Of a stretch of 64,000 nt of DNA, positions 42,542 to 52,096 are shown in pieces. Below the pieces are notes generated by a model that saw only the letters and a program-made list of their open reading frames with translations, searched no databases and was not told the DNA's origin. Where the stretch lies: positions 62,001-126,000 of the forward strand of contig CABYED010000004.1 in assembly GCA_902517815.1 (NCBI GenBank), read 5' to 3'. The translations under genes were made by a program, and so were the position numbers. This stretch comes from an uncultured SAR116 cluster alpha proteobacterium. Lineage in GTDB: Bacteria; Pseudomonadota; Alphaproteobacteria; Puniceispirillales; Marisalimonadaceae. Position 1 is the first letter of the stretch; the number at the start of each line of letters is the position of its first letter.

Positions 42542-42943
42542 ATGTTTAAATTAGATAATAGAATAGAACAGGATAGTTTTCTAGTTAAAGAATTTAATGA
42601 TTTTCAAATTAGGATAATGGATGTAAGAGAAGTTTTTTGGGTTATTCTAATTCCAACAAAAATCAATTTAATTGAGTTAAGTGACTTAGATGTTGAAAAA
42701 AGAAACATCTTAATTAATTTTGCGGTAGAACTAGGTGACTATCTTAAATCTAGAGGAAGATACTATAAGACAAATATTGGTATGTTGGGAAATGTAGTAT
42801 CTCAACTTCATTTACATTTGGTTTTAAGAAAAAAAAGTGACCCAGCTTGGCCTGGTCCTGTTTGGGGATACAACTTTAAAAACAAACTTGATGAAAAATC
42901 TAAATCAAATAGATCAAATTTAATACTCCAATTTTCAAAATAA
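42542..42943 (+). CDS. HIT-family protein
   Basis: 133 residues. VVSQLHLHLVLRKKSDPAW contains the His-x-His-x motif; the third His of the usual triad is replaced by Val-Leu, as in many bacterial HIT relatives. The N-terminal SFLVKEFNDFQIRIMD strand pair fits nucleotide-hydrolase HIT folds. The C-terminal PGPVWG is common in this group. It is a probable cytosolic nucleoside-phosphoramidate or dinucleotide hydrolase. A stand-alone gene with its own upstream gap (83 bases). Confidence 0.85.
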   Translation: MFKLDNRIEQDSFLVKEFNDFQIRIMDVREVFWVILIPTKINLIELSDLDVEKRNILINFAVELGDYLKSRGRYYKTNIGMLGNVVSQLHLHLVLRKKSDPAWPGPVWGYNFKNKLDEKSKSNRSNLILQFSK

Positions 42944-42969
42944 TTTTTCCAAATTTTATTTAAATCAAA

Positions 42970-43863
42970 TTATTTGGAAAAAGAAATTTTTATTTGATCT
43001 ACTAAAATATACCAAGCAAGACTAAAAATAACTATAACTCCACCAACTATCATATAGATATTTGGAGTTTCATTTGTGCCAAGCCATACCCAAAATGGAC
43101 CCAGAGAAGTTTCTAAAAGCATTAAAAGTCCAATATTTGAAGCCTGAGTGTACCTAGTTGCAAAAGTTAAGCATGCAAAAGATATTGGAAGGATTATTAA
43201 TCCAGATAAAGAAATTGCTATTATATCCCCTTTAAAAAGAAGATCTGGAGATACAATAAATAACCCAATTATGCCATAGCCAAAAGAACTCAATCCAGTA
43301 ACAGTCATAGCTGGTATATCAGGTTTGCTTCTCAAAAATACTAAACTCAAGCCTAATGTGGCTGCAGCTCCTATTCCGCATACCGTTCCAATGAAAACGC
43401 TACCCTGAGGTGCATTTAAAACATTTTCACCATTTGCCACAGAAATCCCAACTCCAATCAATGAAAAAAATGCAGTTATCCATGTCGAAGATGTTGTTTT
43501 TTCTTTAAGAATAAAAATTGAAAATATAGAGGCAAATATTGGAGAGGTAGCTAGACAAAATAAAATTAACGATACTGAAGTTTCAGCAACACCATACGTG
43601 AAAAATATAGAACTTAATATCTGAGATAAAATTATCCAGATACCAACTCTTGAAAAAACTTTTTTAAAATTTTTTCTATAAATTCCAAAACAGCTAGAAA
43701 ATAAGATAAGCATTAATCCCATTTCAAAACCTCGCCACGTCAGCATTGACCATGCGTCCATTTCAGACCATCTCATAAACAAGGTGTCTGGAGATAAAAC
43801 TAATGCACCAATAGTGGCTATTCCAATTCCCTTAAAAAGATTTCCAGATAAAGAGAAGTTCAA
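42970..43863 (-). CDS. EamA/DMT-family transporter
   Basis: 297 residues with about ten TM segments: two EamA repeats, the second starting near GTVCGIGAAATLGLSLVFLR. The W-S-M-L-T-W-R-G block near residue 37 is a conserved EamA feature. A likely inner-membrane exporter. It lies 8 bases downstream of the alpha/beta hydrolase gene, completing a three-gene unit with that gene and the enolase-superfamily enzyme, so it may move a product of that pathway. Confidence 0.88.
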   Translation of the reverse strand: MNFSLSGNLFKGIGIATIGALVLSPDTLFMRWSEMDAWSMLTWRGFEMGLMLILFSSCFGIYRKNFKKVFSRVGIWIILSQILSSIFFTYGVAETSVSLILFCLATSPIFASIFSIFILKEKTTSSTWITAFFSLIGVGISVANGENVLNAPQGSVFIGTVCGIGAAATLGLSLVFLRSKPDIPAMTVTGLSSFGYGIIGLFIVSPDLLFKGDIIAISLSGLIILPISFACLTFATRYTQASNIGLLMLLETSLGPFWVWLGTNETPNIYMIVGGVIVIFSLAWYILVDQIKISFSK

Positions 43864-43871
43864 AATAATTC

Positions 43872-44984
43872 CTAAAATAAATTATTATTTTTAAAAAAAT
43901 CTATTAAAGTTTTTGCTACATCGACATGATTTTCTTGTTGAACCCAATGTCCAGCATTCTGGATAATGTGTCTGCCCTTATAATGCAAACATAAATTATT
44001 TTCCATTATTTCTAATGCTCCAGGTTTTTGGTAAATACCCCAATCTTTTTCACCTGCAATAAAACAAGATGGAACTTCAATCTTTTTACCAGAAAAAATT
44101 CTTAAATCACTATTAAGATTATTTGAGGTCATGCACCTATACCAGTTTAATGCAGGTTGAAAACTATTTTTTAAAAAGCTGTTGGTGTAAACTTCTAATT
44201 CTTGATCATTTAACCAATTTTCATAACAATTTGACTGTGGATAGTGCGGCATTACACTTTGGACCATATCCTCGTTAAGTTGCATAATGTAATACTCTGG
44301 CATTTTAGCTAAGTTTTCCGCATTCCAAGAATTCAACTTGTAAGGAACGTTCTTTTTCCAGTCTGCACTTTTCATGTGATAGTAAGCTCTTAAAAATTTA
44401 TGTAGTTCTTTTTTTTCTAAGTGCATATCTTTGTTGGCTTCAATTGTAGAATAATACCATTGGTAGTGTTTTCTGGGAGGGTCTAATTTTTCTAATTCTT
44501 TGTGAATAGGGTCTTCATATGTCAAACTACTATTTATATTTGGAGTTCCAGCGTATGGAGCACTCATCATAACTAAAGATTTAAAGATGTCTGGTCTGAT
44601 TATAGCTGACACTGCAGCAACTGATGAACCTGCATCATGTCCAACCAATAAATCAATTTTATCAAGATTTAAAGAACTCATAAGACTTATTATATCTGTG
44701 CTTAAGTTTAATAATCGATATTCAGATATGTCGGCATGAAATTCTTTTCCCCCACCTAAGGTTTGGCCATATCCTCTCATATCAGGTGCAATAACTCTAA
44801 AACCTTCAGCAGCTAAAAAAGGTATAATTTTTCTCCAACTAAAACTTAATTCGGGAAACCCATGCAGAAGAAGAGCCGTTGGTTTTTGAGATTTGTTTGA
44901 ATCTGCTTCTAAATAATGAACATTGAGACCATTTGAGATTTCTACATTATGTGATTTGATTATTGGGTCTAAAAGTTCAATCAT
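43872..44984 (-). CDS. Alpha/beta hydrolase, epoxide hydrolase/haloacetate dehalogenase-like
   Basis: About 370 residues from ATG 44984 (the longer frame would use TTG 44996, overlapping the upstream gene). LLLHGFPELSFSWRKI supplies the oxyanion loop, RGYGQT follows, and VGHDAGS has Asp as nucleophile, as in epoxide hydrolases and dehalogenases. GHWVQQENHVDVA supplies His. It lies 9 bases behind the enolase-superfamily gene and 8 before an EamA exporter. Substrate unknown. Confidence 0.85.
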   Translation of the reverse strand: MIELLDPIIKSHNVEISNGLNVHYLEADSNKSQKPTALLLHGFPELSFSWRKIIPFLAAEGFRVIAPDMRGYGQTLGGGKEFHADISEYRLLNLSTDIISLMSSLNLDKIDLLVGHDAGSSVAAVSAIIRPDIFKSLVMMSAPYAGTPNINSSLTYEDPIHKELEKLDPPRKHYQWYYSTIEANKDMHLEKKELHKFLRAYYHMKSADWKKNVPYKLNSWNAENLAKMPEYYIMQLNEDMVQSVMPHYPQSNCYENWLNDQELEVYTNSFLKNSFQPALNWYRCMTSNNLNSDLRIFSGKKIEVPSCFIAGEKDWGIYQKPGALEIMENNLCLHYKGRHIIQNAGHWVQQENHVDVAKTLIDFFKNNNLF

Positions 44985-44992
44985 GATTTGTT

Positions 44993-46147
44993 TCAATTAG
45001 TTTTGTATTTTTTAACAGTTTCTAGATTAACCTCAATTCCTAAACCTTTATCGTCTGGAATATTTATCATGCCATTCACAAGCTCAAAGGGTTTTGAAAG
45101 TAATTCTCTTCTAAAGGGATGACTTGATTGATCATATTCTAAAATAGGCTCTCTAGCAAAAATTGAAAAATGGGTTACTGGAATGGAGGCAATAACTTGA
45201 ATAGATGCAGCTTGTGCAATTGCTGAACCCCATACATGAGGATTAACCTCTACACCAAAACTATGTGCTAAATTAATAATATGTTTTGCACCTGTTATAC
45301 CGCCACATGAACCAATATCAGGTTGTGCAATGTCAATTGCATTATTTTCGAAAAGTGATTTAAATCCAAATAGAGTATGCTCATTCTCACCTCCTGCAAT
45401 AGGAATGTCTAACTTAGATCTCAATTCTGCATAACCTTTAATATCCTCAGGAACAACTGGTTCTTCATACCAGCGTAATTTATAACTCTGTAAGTTTTTT
45501 CCTAATGTCAGTGCCTCAGATCTTCCATAAGCGTGATTAGTATCAATCATAAGAGTAACATTTTTATTTTTCAGAGCATGACCAACACTTTCCATACACT
45601 TCAGGTCGTCGTCTATTCCAAAACCAAGTTTAACCTTCATATGATCAAAACCATTTTCGAAGTGAGATAAAGCTTCTTCTGCTAATCTGCTTGCTTCACC
45701 TTTACCTTTTATTCTGTAAAAACCCGTTGCATAAGGTTTAATTTTTGTTCTAAATGCACCTCCTAATAATTGATATACAGGTTGGTCGTAATATTTACCT
45801 GCAATATCCCATAATGCTATATCCACTGCACTTATGCCAGATACTACAGATCCTTTTCTTCCATAATCTCTTGTAGAATTGTACATTTTGTGCCATAGGA
45901 CTTCTATATTTAATGGGGACTGATCTAATAAAATAGGCTTTAGAGCATTTTCAATGACAGCTGCTGAGATTTCAGGCGGTTCTAATCCTTGACAAAATGC
46001 TTCCCCCCAGCCAACTAAACCTGAGTTTGTTTTTATTTCTACAAGTGTCGCAGACCTCACATTTACCCATCCTTGAGAAAATGCAAAAGGTATTTCTAAT
46101 GATGATTTAATAACATGGACTTTAACATCAATTATCTTTATTTTCAT
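44993..46147 (-). CDS. Mandelate racemase/muconate lactonizing enzyme family (enolase superfamily)
   Basis: 384 residues. The catalytic Lys pair region is HMKVKLGFG, metal ligands are Asp (DTNHAY), Glu (WYEEPVVPED) and Glu (GGENEHTLFG), and QPDIGSCGG and NPHVWGS complete the barrel. The His in NPHVWG is in the place of the second-side catalytic base of the D-tartrate or galactarate dehydratase-type members. It probably abstracts a proton from an aldonic or other hydroxy acid. First gene of a minus-strand unit with an alpha/beta hydrolase and an exporter. Confidence 0.9.
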   Translation of the reverse strand: MKIKIIDVKVHVIKSSLEIPFAFSQGWVNVRSATLVEIKTNSGLVGWGEAFCQGLEPPEISAAVIENALKPILLDQSPLNIEVLWHKMYNSTRDYGRKGSVVSGISAVDIALWDIAGKYYDQPVYQLLGGAFRTKIKPYATGFYRIKGKGEASRLAEEALSHFENGFDHMKVKLGFGIDDDLKCMESVGHALKNKNVTLMIDTNHAYGRSEALTLGKNLQSYKLRWYEEPVVPEDIKGYAELRSKLDIPIAGGENEHTLFGFKSLFENNAIDIAQPDIGSCGGITGAKHIINLAHSFGVEVNPHVWGSAIAQAASIQVIASIPVTHFSIFAREPILEYDQSSHPFRRELLSKPFELVNGMINIPDDKGLGIEVNLETVKKYKTN

Positions 46148-46181
46148 TTAATGCCTCCATGATATTTGTTTTTAATTTTCT

Positions 46182-46721
46182 TTATTTGGTTTTAATTCTT
46201 CCTTTTAATGTAATTGGCAACTGGCACAACATAAAAATTCCAACTAAAGGCGATAATACAAAAACTTTGATAAAAACCCAATCCTCAGTTTCAAGAAACC
46301 TCCAAGATATTTCATTTATAATTGTAAGAAATAAAAAAAACAAACCCCATCTCAAACTAAGTTTATACCAGGTTTCATCATTAAGAGAAAATTGAGATCC
46401 AAAAAATTGTTTCATAATTGCTTTCTTATAAAATATGCCAAAAAGTAAAACAGCACTAAAAAAGCCATTAAAAATTGTTGGTTGAATTTTAACAAACTCA
46501 TCGTCATTAAAAGAATATGCAAAAAAAGTAAAAAGAGCAGACATGCAAATTCCAAATATTTGAAATTTGGAAATGCGTTTTTCTATGACATAGAACACCA
46601 GCATAACCATAAGACCAAGAATTAGTGATATGATAGCAGCAACAATTAGAGTGTAATATTGCGCTCCTAAAAAAAAACCTGATAAAGGTACAATTTCAAA
46701 AAAAAATGCACTTAATCGCAC
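46182..46721 (-). CDS. yciB: YciB/IspA-like intracellular septation membrane protein
   Basis: 179 residues with five hydrophobic segments. VEKRISKFQIFGI-like (here IEKRISKFQIFG), KIQPTIFNGFFSAVLLFG and WYKLSLRWGLFFLFLTIINE then FKVFVLSPLVGIFMLCQLP are the family blocks, with the expected spacing. YciB proteins sit in the inner membrane and influence cell envelope synthesis and septation. It follows two envelope-protein genes closely (4-base gaps), so a three-gene unit. Confidence 0.88.
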   Translation of the reverse strand: MRLSAFFFEIVPLSGFFLGAQYYTLIVAAIISLILGLMVMLVFYVIEKRISKFQIFGICMSALFTFFAYSFNDDEFVKIQPTIFNGFFSAVLLFGIFYKKAIMKQFFGSQFSLNDETWYKLSLRWGLFFLFLTIINEISWRFLETEDWVFIKVFVLSPLVGIFMLCQLPITLKGRIKTK

Positions 46722-46725
46722 GTAA

Positions 46726-47286
46726 CTATCCTTTAGTTTTTCCCAATAATTCTTGAGTGAATTTTGGGTTTTGACTATTTTTTCTTAACCAAATATCAAA
46801 AAAAATCTTTATAAATTCAGAGTTGTCAGTTTCTAATACCTTTTCATTTTGAAAATAAAATATTGCTTCATCGTTATTTTTGATACCTATGAATTTATTA
46901 TTTTTCTTTATTTTTCTAAATGCTTTATTTAATAAAGCATTTACTTCTTTTAATTCTTTTTCATTGAATGTTTTTTGCTTTTTCAGTTGATTGATGGTTT
47001 CATCTACAACACTTTTTTTGGAAAAATCTTTATTATATTTTAAAATTAAAGCAAATTTATTTGAAGGATAGCTGCCGCTTTCACTTATAAGTTTTGCATC
47101 ATACATATTCCAAAAAAGAAATTGAAAATTAGCTTTTCCTACCATAGTTTGTTTTGAAAAATAATTATTCAATATATTTACAGTGTTTTGATCTTCCCCA
47201 ATTGTGTTTTTGGGATTTGAGTATACAAAATTAGAATATGAAAGAAAAATTAGGGTGAAAATTAAACAAAATTTACTAAACATCAA
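46726..47286 (-). CDS. Chalcone-isomerase-like periplasmic protein
   Basis: 186 residues with a signal peptide (FCLIFTLIFLSYSNFVYSN). The mature part has GKANFQFLFWNMYDAKLIS, FALILKYNKDFSK, and EFIKIFFDIWLRKNSQNPKF, a pattern of the chalcone_3/chalcone isomerase-like domain found in bacterial exported proteins; that domain lacks known isomerase activity. It is 3 bases downstream of the DUF3833 lipoprotein gene and 4 upstream of YciB. Confidence 0.75.
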   Translation of the reverse strand: MMFSKFCLIFTLIFLSYSNFVYSNPKNTIGEDQNTVNILNNYFSKQTMVGKANFQFLFWNMYDAKLISESGSYPSNKFALILKYNKDFSKKSVVDETINQLKKQKTFNEKELKEVNALLNKAFRKIKKNNKFIGIKNNDEAIFYFQNEKVLETDNSEFIKIFFDIWLRKNSQNPKFTQELLGKTKG

Positions 47287-47289
47287 ATA

Positions 47290-47892
47290 TTACCAGCTTT
47301 TGAGATTTAAGGGTCCTATTTGAGTTGCAGTTTTTCCTCTTAAAAAAACCAAGGTAACTGATCCAATATTAATACCAAATTTACTGACGTAAGCTCTATT
47401 AATTGCTAAATCTTCACTTTGTTTATAGATCCAATCGTTAAAGTGAACTTTAATATTTGAACCTTTGATATTTAGATAAATATCATAAGACCAATTAAGT
47501 GTATTACCTGAAATAGATCCAGAGGCTTTACCTTCAATATCATCAGCTTGTCCTTGATATAGGACTTTATTTTTATCAGTGATTTTTTTTATTTTCCAAA
47601 TACGATTTGCTTGTTCACCATCATCATATAAAAAATCTTCGTCAAGAGTTAACGTATTATTCTCTACCTTTCCTGTAATGTTAACTCTAAATTGTCTTTT
47701 TAAATTCCCAAATCTATCTTCAAAAATGCCATAAGCTATTGTTTTACCTTCAAAAAAAGAAAATAAATCTAGTTTAGGAGTATTATTTTCAAATTGTTTC
47801 ATATCAATTTTACTACAAGAACTTAATAATAATATAAATATAAATATAAAAAAAACTTTTAATTTGTATACAAGTTCACCAACAGAAAACAA
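47290..47892 (-). CDS. DUF3833-family lipoprotein
   Basis: 200 residues. An N-terminal hydrophobic segment ends in a lipobox LSSC-S (Cys near residue 26), so it is probably lipidated and membrane attached. The mature domain (FFEGKTIAYGIFEDRFGNL, FLYDDGEQANRIWKI, NWSYDIYLNI, NRAYVSKFGI) matches the DUF3833 pattern. Function unknown; in other proteobacteria it also sits beside chalcone-isomerase-like genes, as it does here. Confidence 0.8.
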   Translation of the reverse strand: MFSVGELVYKLKVFFIFIFILLLSSCSKIDMKQFENNTPKLDLFSFFEGKTIAYGIFEDRFGNLKRQFRVNITGKVENNTLTLDEDFLYDDGEQANRIWKIKKITDKNKVLYQGQADDIEGKASGSISGNTLNWSYDIYLNIKGSNIKVHFNDWIYKQSEDLAINRAYVSKFGINIGSVTLVFLRGKTATQIGPLNLKSW

Positions 47893-47946
47893 TTTTTACT
47901 CCATAATTTATATGTTTGATATAAGAGTTTTTTTTTAAAATTCAAT

Positions 47947-48981
47947 TTATATGGTAGATTTTTCAGGTTCTCTTTTTTCAGACAATTCAAAAGCATTTGC
48001 AAAAATTTCGTAAGATTTAATACGATGATTTTCGTTATGACACCAGGTTAGAATAGCAATCTCATCAATATTATTTTCTTCTACTAGATTAGAAATTTTA
48101 TTCTTTGTTATATTTGCGTCTCCTACCAATGAGTTTTGATACATATTTTGATATTGTTCTGTCCAACCATTATCATTGATAATACTCAAGGCATTATCAG
48201 GATCAGTGATAGATCCAAGCTGACCATAATTTCTACCAATCTTCCATGCAGCTCTAGATGCAAATAAATATTTTGCCTCTTCATTTGTATTTGCAGTTAA
48301 GGCCCACATACATACATTAACTAGAGGTTTAGAGAATTTTTCTGACGGACGAAATTCAGATCTATAAATACTTAAAGCTTCTTGCAGTCCTTGTCCATCT
48401 GTAATGAAATGTGCAAAACAATATGGAATACCCAAATAAGCTGCTAACTGAGCACCATAATTAGATGTTCCAAGCATCCAAATTTCTGGAATAGTATCTG
48501 AAATAGGCTGAGCGATTAAATGTCTAAATGGATGACCTTCGATTAACTTTTCATTTGAAACCCATGCTATTAGATCCCTTACATGACTTGGAAAATGTTC
48601 ACTATCACTCCTGCTGTTTGGATTTAATGCTAATGCAGTTCTTCCATCAGATCCTGGTGCTCTTCCTAAACCTAAATCAATTCTGTTAGGGGCTATTGCT
48701 TCTAAAACTCTAAATTGTTCTGCAACTTTAAGTGGTGAATAATGAGGTAACATTATGCCTGCGCTTCCAATCCTTATTGAAGATGTATTACATGCTATGG
48801 CTGCCATCAATATTTCAGGTGCAGTCCCAATAATTGTAGGATGGTTATGGTGTTCTGAAACCCAAAATCTTTTGTAACCAAGTTTTTCGGCTTTTTTTGC
48901 TAAATTTATACTATCTTTTATTGTTACCGACTGAGGCTTTCCTTCAACTGAAACTGATTGTTCAAGAATTGAAACTTTCAT
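47947..48981 (-). CDS. LLM-class flavin-dependent oxidoreductase (luciferase-like)
   Basis: 344 residues, starting MKVSILEQS-V, with FWVSEHHNHPTIIGTAPEIL and RIGSAGIMLPHYSPLKVAEQF, the conserved pattern of the bacterial-luciferase-like monooxygenases (MsnO8-like). DLGLGRAPGSDGRTALAL is the phosphate-binding loop for FMN. It needs a flavin reductase partner, not seen nearby. Same orientation as the amidohydrolase upstream (22-base gap). Confidence 0.9.
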   Translation of the reverse strand: MKVSILEQSVSVEGKPQSVTIKDSINLAKKAEKLGYKRFWVSEHHNHPTIIGTAPEILMAAIACNTSSIRIGSAGIMLPHYSPLKVAEQFRVLEAIAPNRIDLGLGRAPGSDGRTALALNPNSRSDSEHFPSHVRDLIAWVSNEKLIEGHPFRHLIAQPISDTIPEIWMLGTSNYGAQLAAYLGIPYCFAHFITDGQGLQEALSIYRSEFRPSEKFSKPLVNVCMWALTANTNEEAKYLFASRAAWKIGRNYGQLGSITDPDNALSIINDNGWTEQYQNMYQNSLVGDANITKNKISNLVEENNIDEIAILTWCHNENHRIKSYEIFANAFELSEKREPEKSTI

Positions 48982-49003
48982 AAAATTTGCCTAAAGATAA
49001 TTA

Positions 49004-50047
49004 TCATAATTTTATCTTATATGTTTTTGCAGCATTTTCATAAAATAATTTATTTTTTTCATTATCTGACATGTTTTCTGAAATTATTTTGAATGCATTC
49101 CATAACGAACCATAGCTACAAGAGCCTTTATCAACTGGAAAGTTACTTTCAAACATACATCTTTCAACGCCAAACATGTCAATTGTTTCATAAATCCATG
49201 ACTTCCATATAACAGCTAATTGAGAAGAGTTTGGTGGATTGTGATTTAAATGAAATTTTGCACCATTAACTTTCATACCTAATCCACCTAATTTAACTTT
49301 AATGTTTGGTAATCTTGATAATCTCATCATAGCCTTACGCCACTCTCTATGAGTTAAGGCTTGCTTTCCTTCATATTCACCAAGATGAATGGGTCCTCCA
49401 ATATGATTAAGAATAATGCTAAGTTCTGGTAGTGTCCTGGCTATTTTTTCCATTTCACTTAATTGTGTGTGATATATCCAAAAATCTAGTGAAAGTCCTG
49501 CCTCTTGCAAGCATCTTGCACCTTCAACAAATTTTGGATGTGACATAAGGGATAAATCAGAATTTACAGCACCAGATTTAATTCTAGGGTCTGGATGTGC
49601 CGCTAAAAGCATTCTTATGCCTTTTAGTCGACCTTCACTAATTTCTAAACCTTTTTGTATAACTGGTTTCAATTTATTTCCAAAAGTTAGATCAAGAGAT
49701 CCAACTATAGATGCATTTACCTTAACTTTATTATCCGGTATTAGATCAGCTCTTTTGCCTTCATTTGTAGCAAATTCAATTTCACTGAGAGTTCTGAATT
49801 CTTCAAGTCCATCTTGTAAATATATCTTTGTGTTAGATGAGCTCATAATATAAACAGTTGCCTTTATATTATGACCTGAAGACTCAATGTCCTCCAACAA
49901 TTCTTCTACATAATATTTTCCAAATCCAACATCCCAAAGATGATGATGTGGATCAATAATATTCAGATCAGGAAGTAAAGGTTGTTCTTTTAATTTATTT
50001 AACCAATTTGGTCTCACATCAAGGTGAGGTGATTTGATTTTTTTCAT
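49004..50047 (-). CDS. Amidohydrolase-family TIM-barrel protein
   Basis: 347 residues. LNIIDPHHHLWDV is the N-terminal metal-binding HxH-like motif of the amidohydrolase-2 group, and SIILNHIGGP and MFESNFPVDK complete the barrel, with Asp in the last as the proton acceptor. Members hydrolyse lactones or decarboxylate aromatic acids. It starts a minus-strand unit with the luciferase-like gene and is divergent from the TauD-type dioxygenase. Confidence 0.88.
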   Translation of the reverse strand: MKKIKSPHLDVRPNWLNKLKEQPLLPDLNIIDPHHHLWDVGFGKYYVEELLEDIESSGHNIKATVYIMSSSNTKIYLQDGLEEFRTLSEIEFATNEGKRADLIPDNKVKVNASIVGSLDLTFGNKLKPVIQKGLEISEGRLKGIRMLLAAHPDPRIKSGAVNSDLSLMSHPKFVEGARCLQEAGLSLDFWIYHTQLSEMEKIARTLPELSIILNHIGGPIHLGEYEGKQALTHREWRKAMMRLSRLPNIKVKLGGLGMKVNGAKFHLNHNPPNSSQLAVIWKSWIYETIDMFGVERCMFESNFPVDKGSCSYGSLWNAFKIISENMSDNEKNKLFYENAAKTYKIKL

Positions 50048-50178
50048 CTAAATTTCTCTGTAGAAATTGAAAATAATTTATTTTTTATTTATGATTTAAA
50101 TTATTTAACACTAACTTAATAAGTGCAAATAAAATTTGAATGTTTTCCTAGTTCTACCCTAAGGAGCCTAAATATATT

Positions 50179-51042
50179 ATGAAAATTAATAATAATCAGA
50201 ATATTGATTTTAAGACAATTAAAGTAAATCCTATTGCAGGTGCGCTTGGAGCTCAGATAAATAATATTGATTTATCTGAAAATCTGCCTGATGAAATTAT
50301 ATCTGAAATCTATGATGCACTGTTAGCTTATCAAGTGATATTTTTTAGAGACCAAAAGTTTAGTCCAGACACTCAAAAAGCATTCGCAGAAAGAATTGGA
50401 AAGCCAATAGTTTATCCTTTTGTAAAAAGTTTAGAAAATTTTCCTGAGATAACACCAATTTTGAAAAAGGAAACTGACACAAACAATTTTGGTGGAATTT
50501 GGCATAGTGATACTACCTATCAAGAAGAACCTCCCATGGGAACAATGCTGTATGGTATCGAAACACCTGATTATGGTGGAGATACAGAGTGGTCTAATCA
50601 ATACATGGCTTATGAAAGTTTATCTGAGGGTATGAAAAAATTTTTAGATACTCTTGAAGCAGTAAATATTTCAGGTAAATCACGAGTTGCTAAAACCAGA
50701 TCGGATATTATGAAACATGCATCAGTTGGTCTAAAAGGGGACGAATTAAAAGCTATTCATCCAGTAGTAAGAACACACCCAGAAACTAAAAGAAAATCAT
50801 TATATGTTAATGAAGCTCATACGACCAATTTTGTTGGTATGACGGAGGAAGAAAGTACACCAATATTAGAGTACTTATACAAGCATCAAATCAAATCAGA
50901 ATTTACTTGTAGATTTCAATGGAAACCAGGGTCTGTAGCAATTTGGGATAATAGATGTACAATGCATAATCCTATAAATGATTACCATGGACAAAGACGA
51001 TTAATGCATAGAATTACTTTTGCAGGAGACAAACCGTCATAA
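50179..51042 (+). CDS. TauD/TfdA-family Fe(II)/2-oxoglutarate dioxygenase
   Basis: 287 residues. IWHSDTTYQEEPPMG contains His-x-Asp and NRCTMHNPINDYHGQRRLMHR contains the distal His and the Arg that binds 2-oxoglutarate. Normal family length. It probably hydroxylates a small acid, sulfonate or phenoxy compound in the cytosol. Followed closely by a cupin gene and a DsbA-fold isomerase, a unit that could open an aromatic or aliphatic substrate. Confidence 0.9.
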   Translation: MKINNNQNIDFKTIKVNPIAGALGAQINNIDLSENLPDEIISEIYDALLAYQVIFFRDQKFSPDTQKAFAERIGKPIVYPFVKSLENFPEITPILKKETDTNNFGGIWHSDTTYQEEPPMGTMLYGIETPDYGGDTEWSNQYMAYESLSEGMKKFLDTLEAVNISGKSRVAKTRSDIMKHASVGLKGDELKAIHPVVRTHPETKRKSLYVNEAHTTNFVGMTEEESTPILEYLYKHQIKSEFTCRFQWKPGSVAIWDNRCTMHNPINDYHGQRRLMHRITFAGDKPS

Positions 51043-51062
51043 GCAAAAAAGTGGAGAAAAAA

Positions 51063-51431
51063 ATGTCGCAAAAAAAATATTTTAATAACATAAATGACTT
51101 AGATTCAGGAATAAAAAGAGAACTTGCAGAAGGAGTTTCTACAAGAATTTTTTGTGGTGAACAAGCTATGCTATCTCTGGTTGACATTGAGCCAAATGCT
51201 AAAGGTAAAATTCACTCACATCCAGAAGAGCAATGGGGATTTTTAATTGAAGGTTCTGGAATTAGAATTCAAGGTGACGAAGAAATAGAAATTAAAAAGG
51301 GTGACTTTTGGCAGACGCCTGGCGGGGTTGAACATGGTATTATAGCTGGTCCAGAAGGAGCAAAAATCCTTGATGTATTTAGCCCTCCTAGAGAAAATTA
51401 CAAATCTGCTGGTTCTGGATTCGGTTCATAA
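51063..51431 (+). CDS. Cupin-domain protein
   Basis: 122 residues from ATG 51063 (GGAG 7 bases upstream; a GTG at 51051 would overlap the ribosome site). KIHSHPEEQWGFLIEGSGI has the cupin 1 HxH and Glu, and GGVEHGI has the last His. A single-domain metal-binding cupin. It lies 20 bases after the dioxygenase and its last base is shared with the start of the isomerase gene, so the three are co-translated. Confidence 0.85.
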   Translation: MSQKKYFNNINDLDSGIKRELAEGVSTRIFCGEQAMLSLVDIEPNAKGKIHSHPEEQWGFLIEGSGIRIQGDEEIEIKKGDFWQTPGGVEHGIIAGPEGAKILDVFSPPRENYKSAGSGFGS

Positions 51432-52033
51432 TGATTTCAATTGATTATTTTATGAGCCATGGAAGTCCTTGGACATTTCTTGGACATGGTCGTTTAGGGG
51501 TATTGATAAAAAAATTTAATGTTAATTTAAATATGTATCCAGTAAACTATGGGGAGATTTTCCCAATTTCCGGAGGTCTTCCTGTTTCAAAGAGACCACC
51601 TCAAAGACAAAATTTGAGATTACAAGAATTGAATAGATGGTCTAAATTTTTAAATATAAAATTAAATCCACAACCAAAATTTTTCCCATCAAAATCTGTT
51701 CTTCCATCATTAATAATCATAGCTGCAAAAATTCAAAAAATAGAAAATTATTTTGAGCTTGCCGATAATATTATGAATAGTTTGTGGGTAAGAAATCAAG
51801 ATGTAGACAATGAAGATGTGCTTATAAACATATTGAAACTCATGAACTTAAATTCAAAAAAAATTATTTCGTTTGCTAAAAGTGAAGAATGTAAAAAAAT
51901 CTTTGAAGAATATACCCAACTAGCGATTAAAAAAAATGTTTTCGGAGCTCCAACATATATTATAAATGATCAAATTTATTGGGGACAAGATAGGTTGGAT
52001 TTTGTTGAAAGGCATTTATTAAGTCTAAATTGA
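51431..52033 (+). CDS. DsbA-family (2-hydroxychromene-2-carboxylate isomerase-like) protein
   Basis: 200 residues. IDYFMSHGSPWTFLGHGRL is the N-terminal strand with Ser in place of the DsbA cysteines, as in kappa-class GST/HCCA isomerases. PVNYGEIFPISGG, RPPQRQNLR and FGAPTYIINDQIYWGQDRLDF are the other conserved blocks. These enzymes isomerise chromene carboxylates in naphthalene-type degradation using glutathione. Here the dioxygenase and glutaryl-CoA dehydrogenase neighbours point to aromatic acid catabolism in a loose way. Confidence 0.85.
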   Translation: MISIDYFMSHGSPWTFLGHGRLGVLIKKFNVNLNMYPVNYGEIFPISGGLPVSKRPPQRQNLRLQELNRWSKFLNIKLNPQPKFFPSKSVLPSLIIIAAKIQKIENYFELADNIMNSLWVRNQDVDNEDVLINILKLMNLNSKKIISFAKSEECKKIFEEYTQLAIKKNVFGAPTYIINDQIYWGQDRLDFVERHLLSLN

Positions 52034-52096
52034 ACTAATAAGTATTGTTTTTAAAAAATTATTTGAGTAATATGCAAAAAAAATTAAGGATATGTC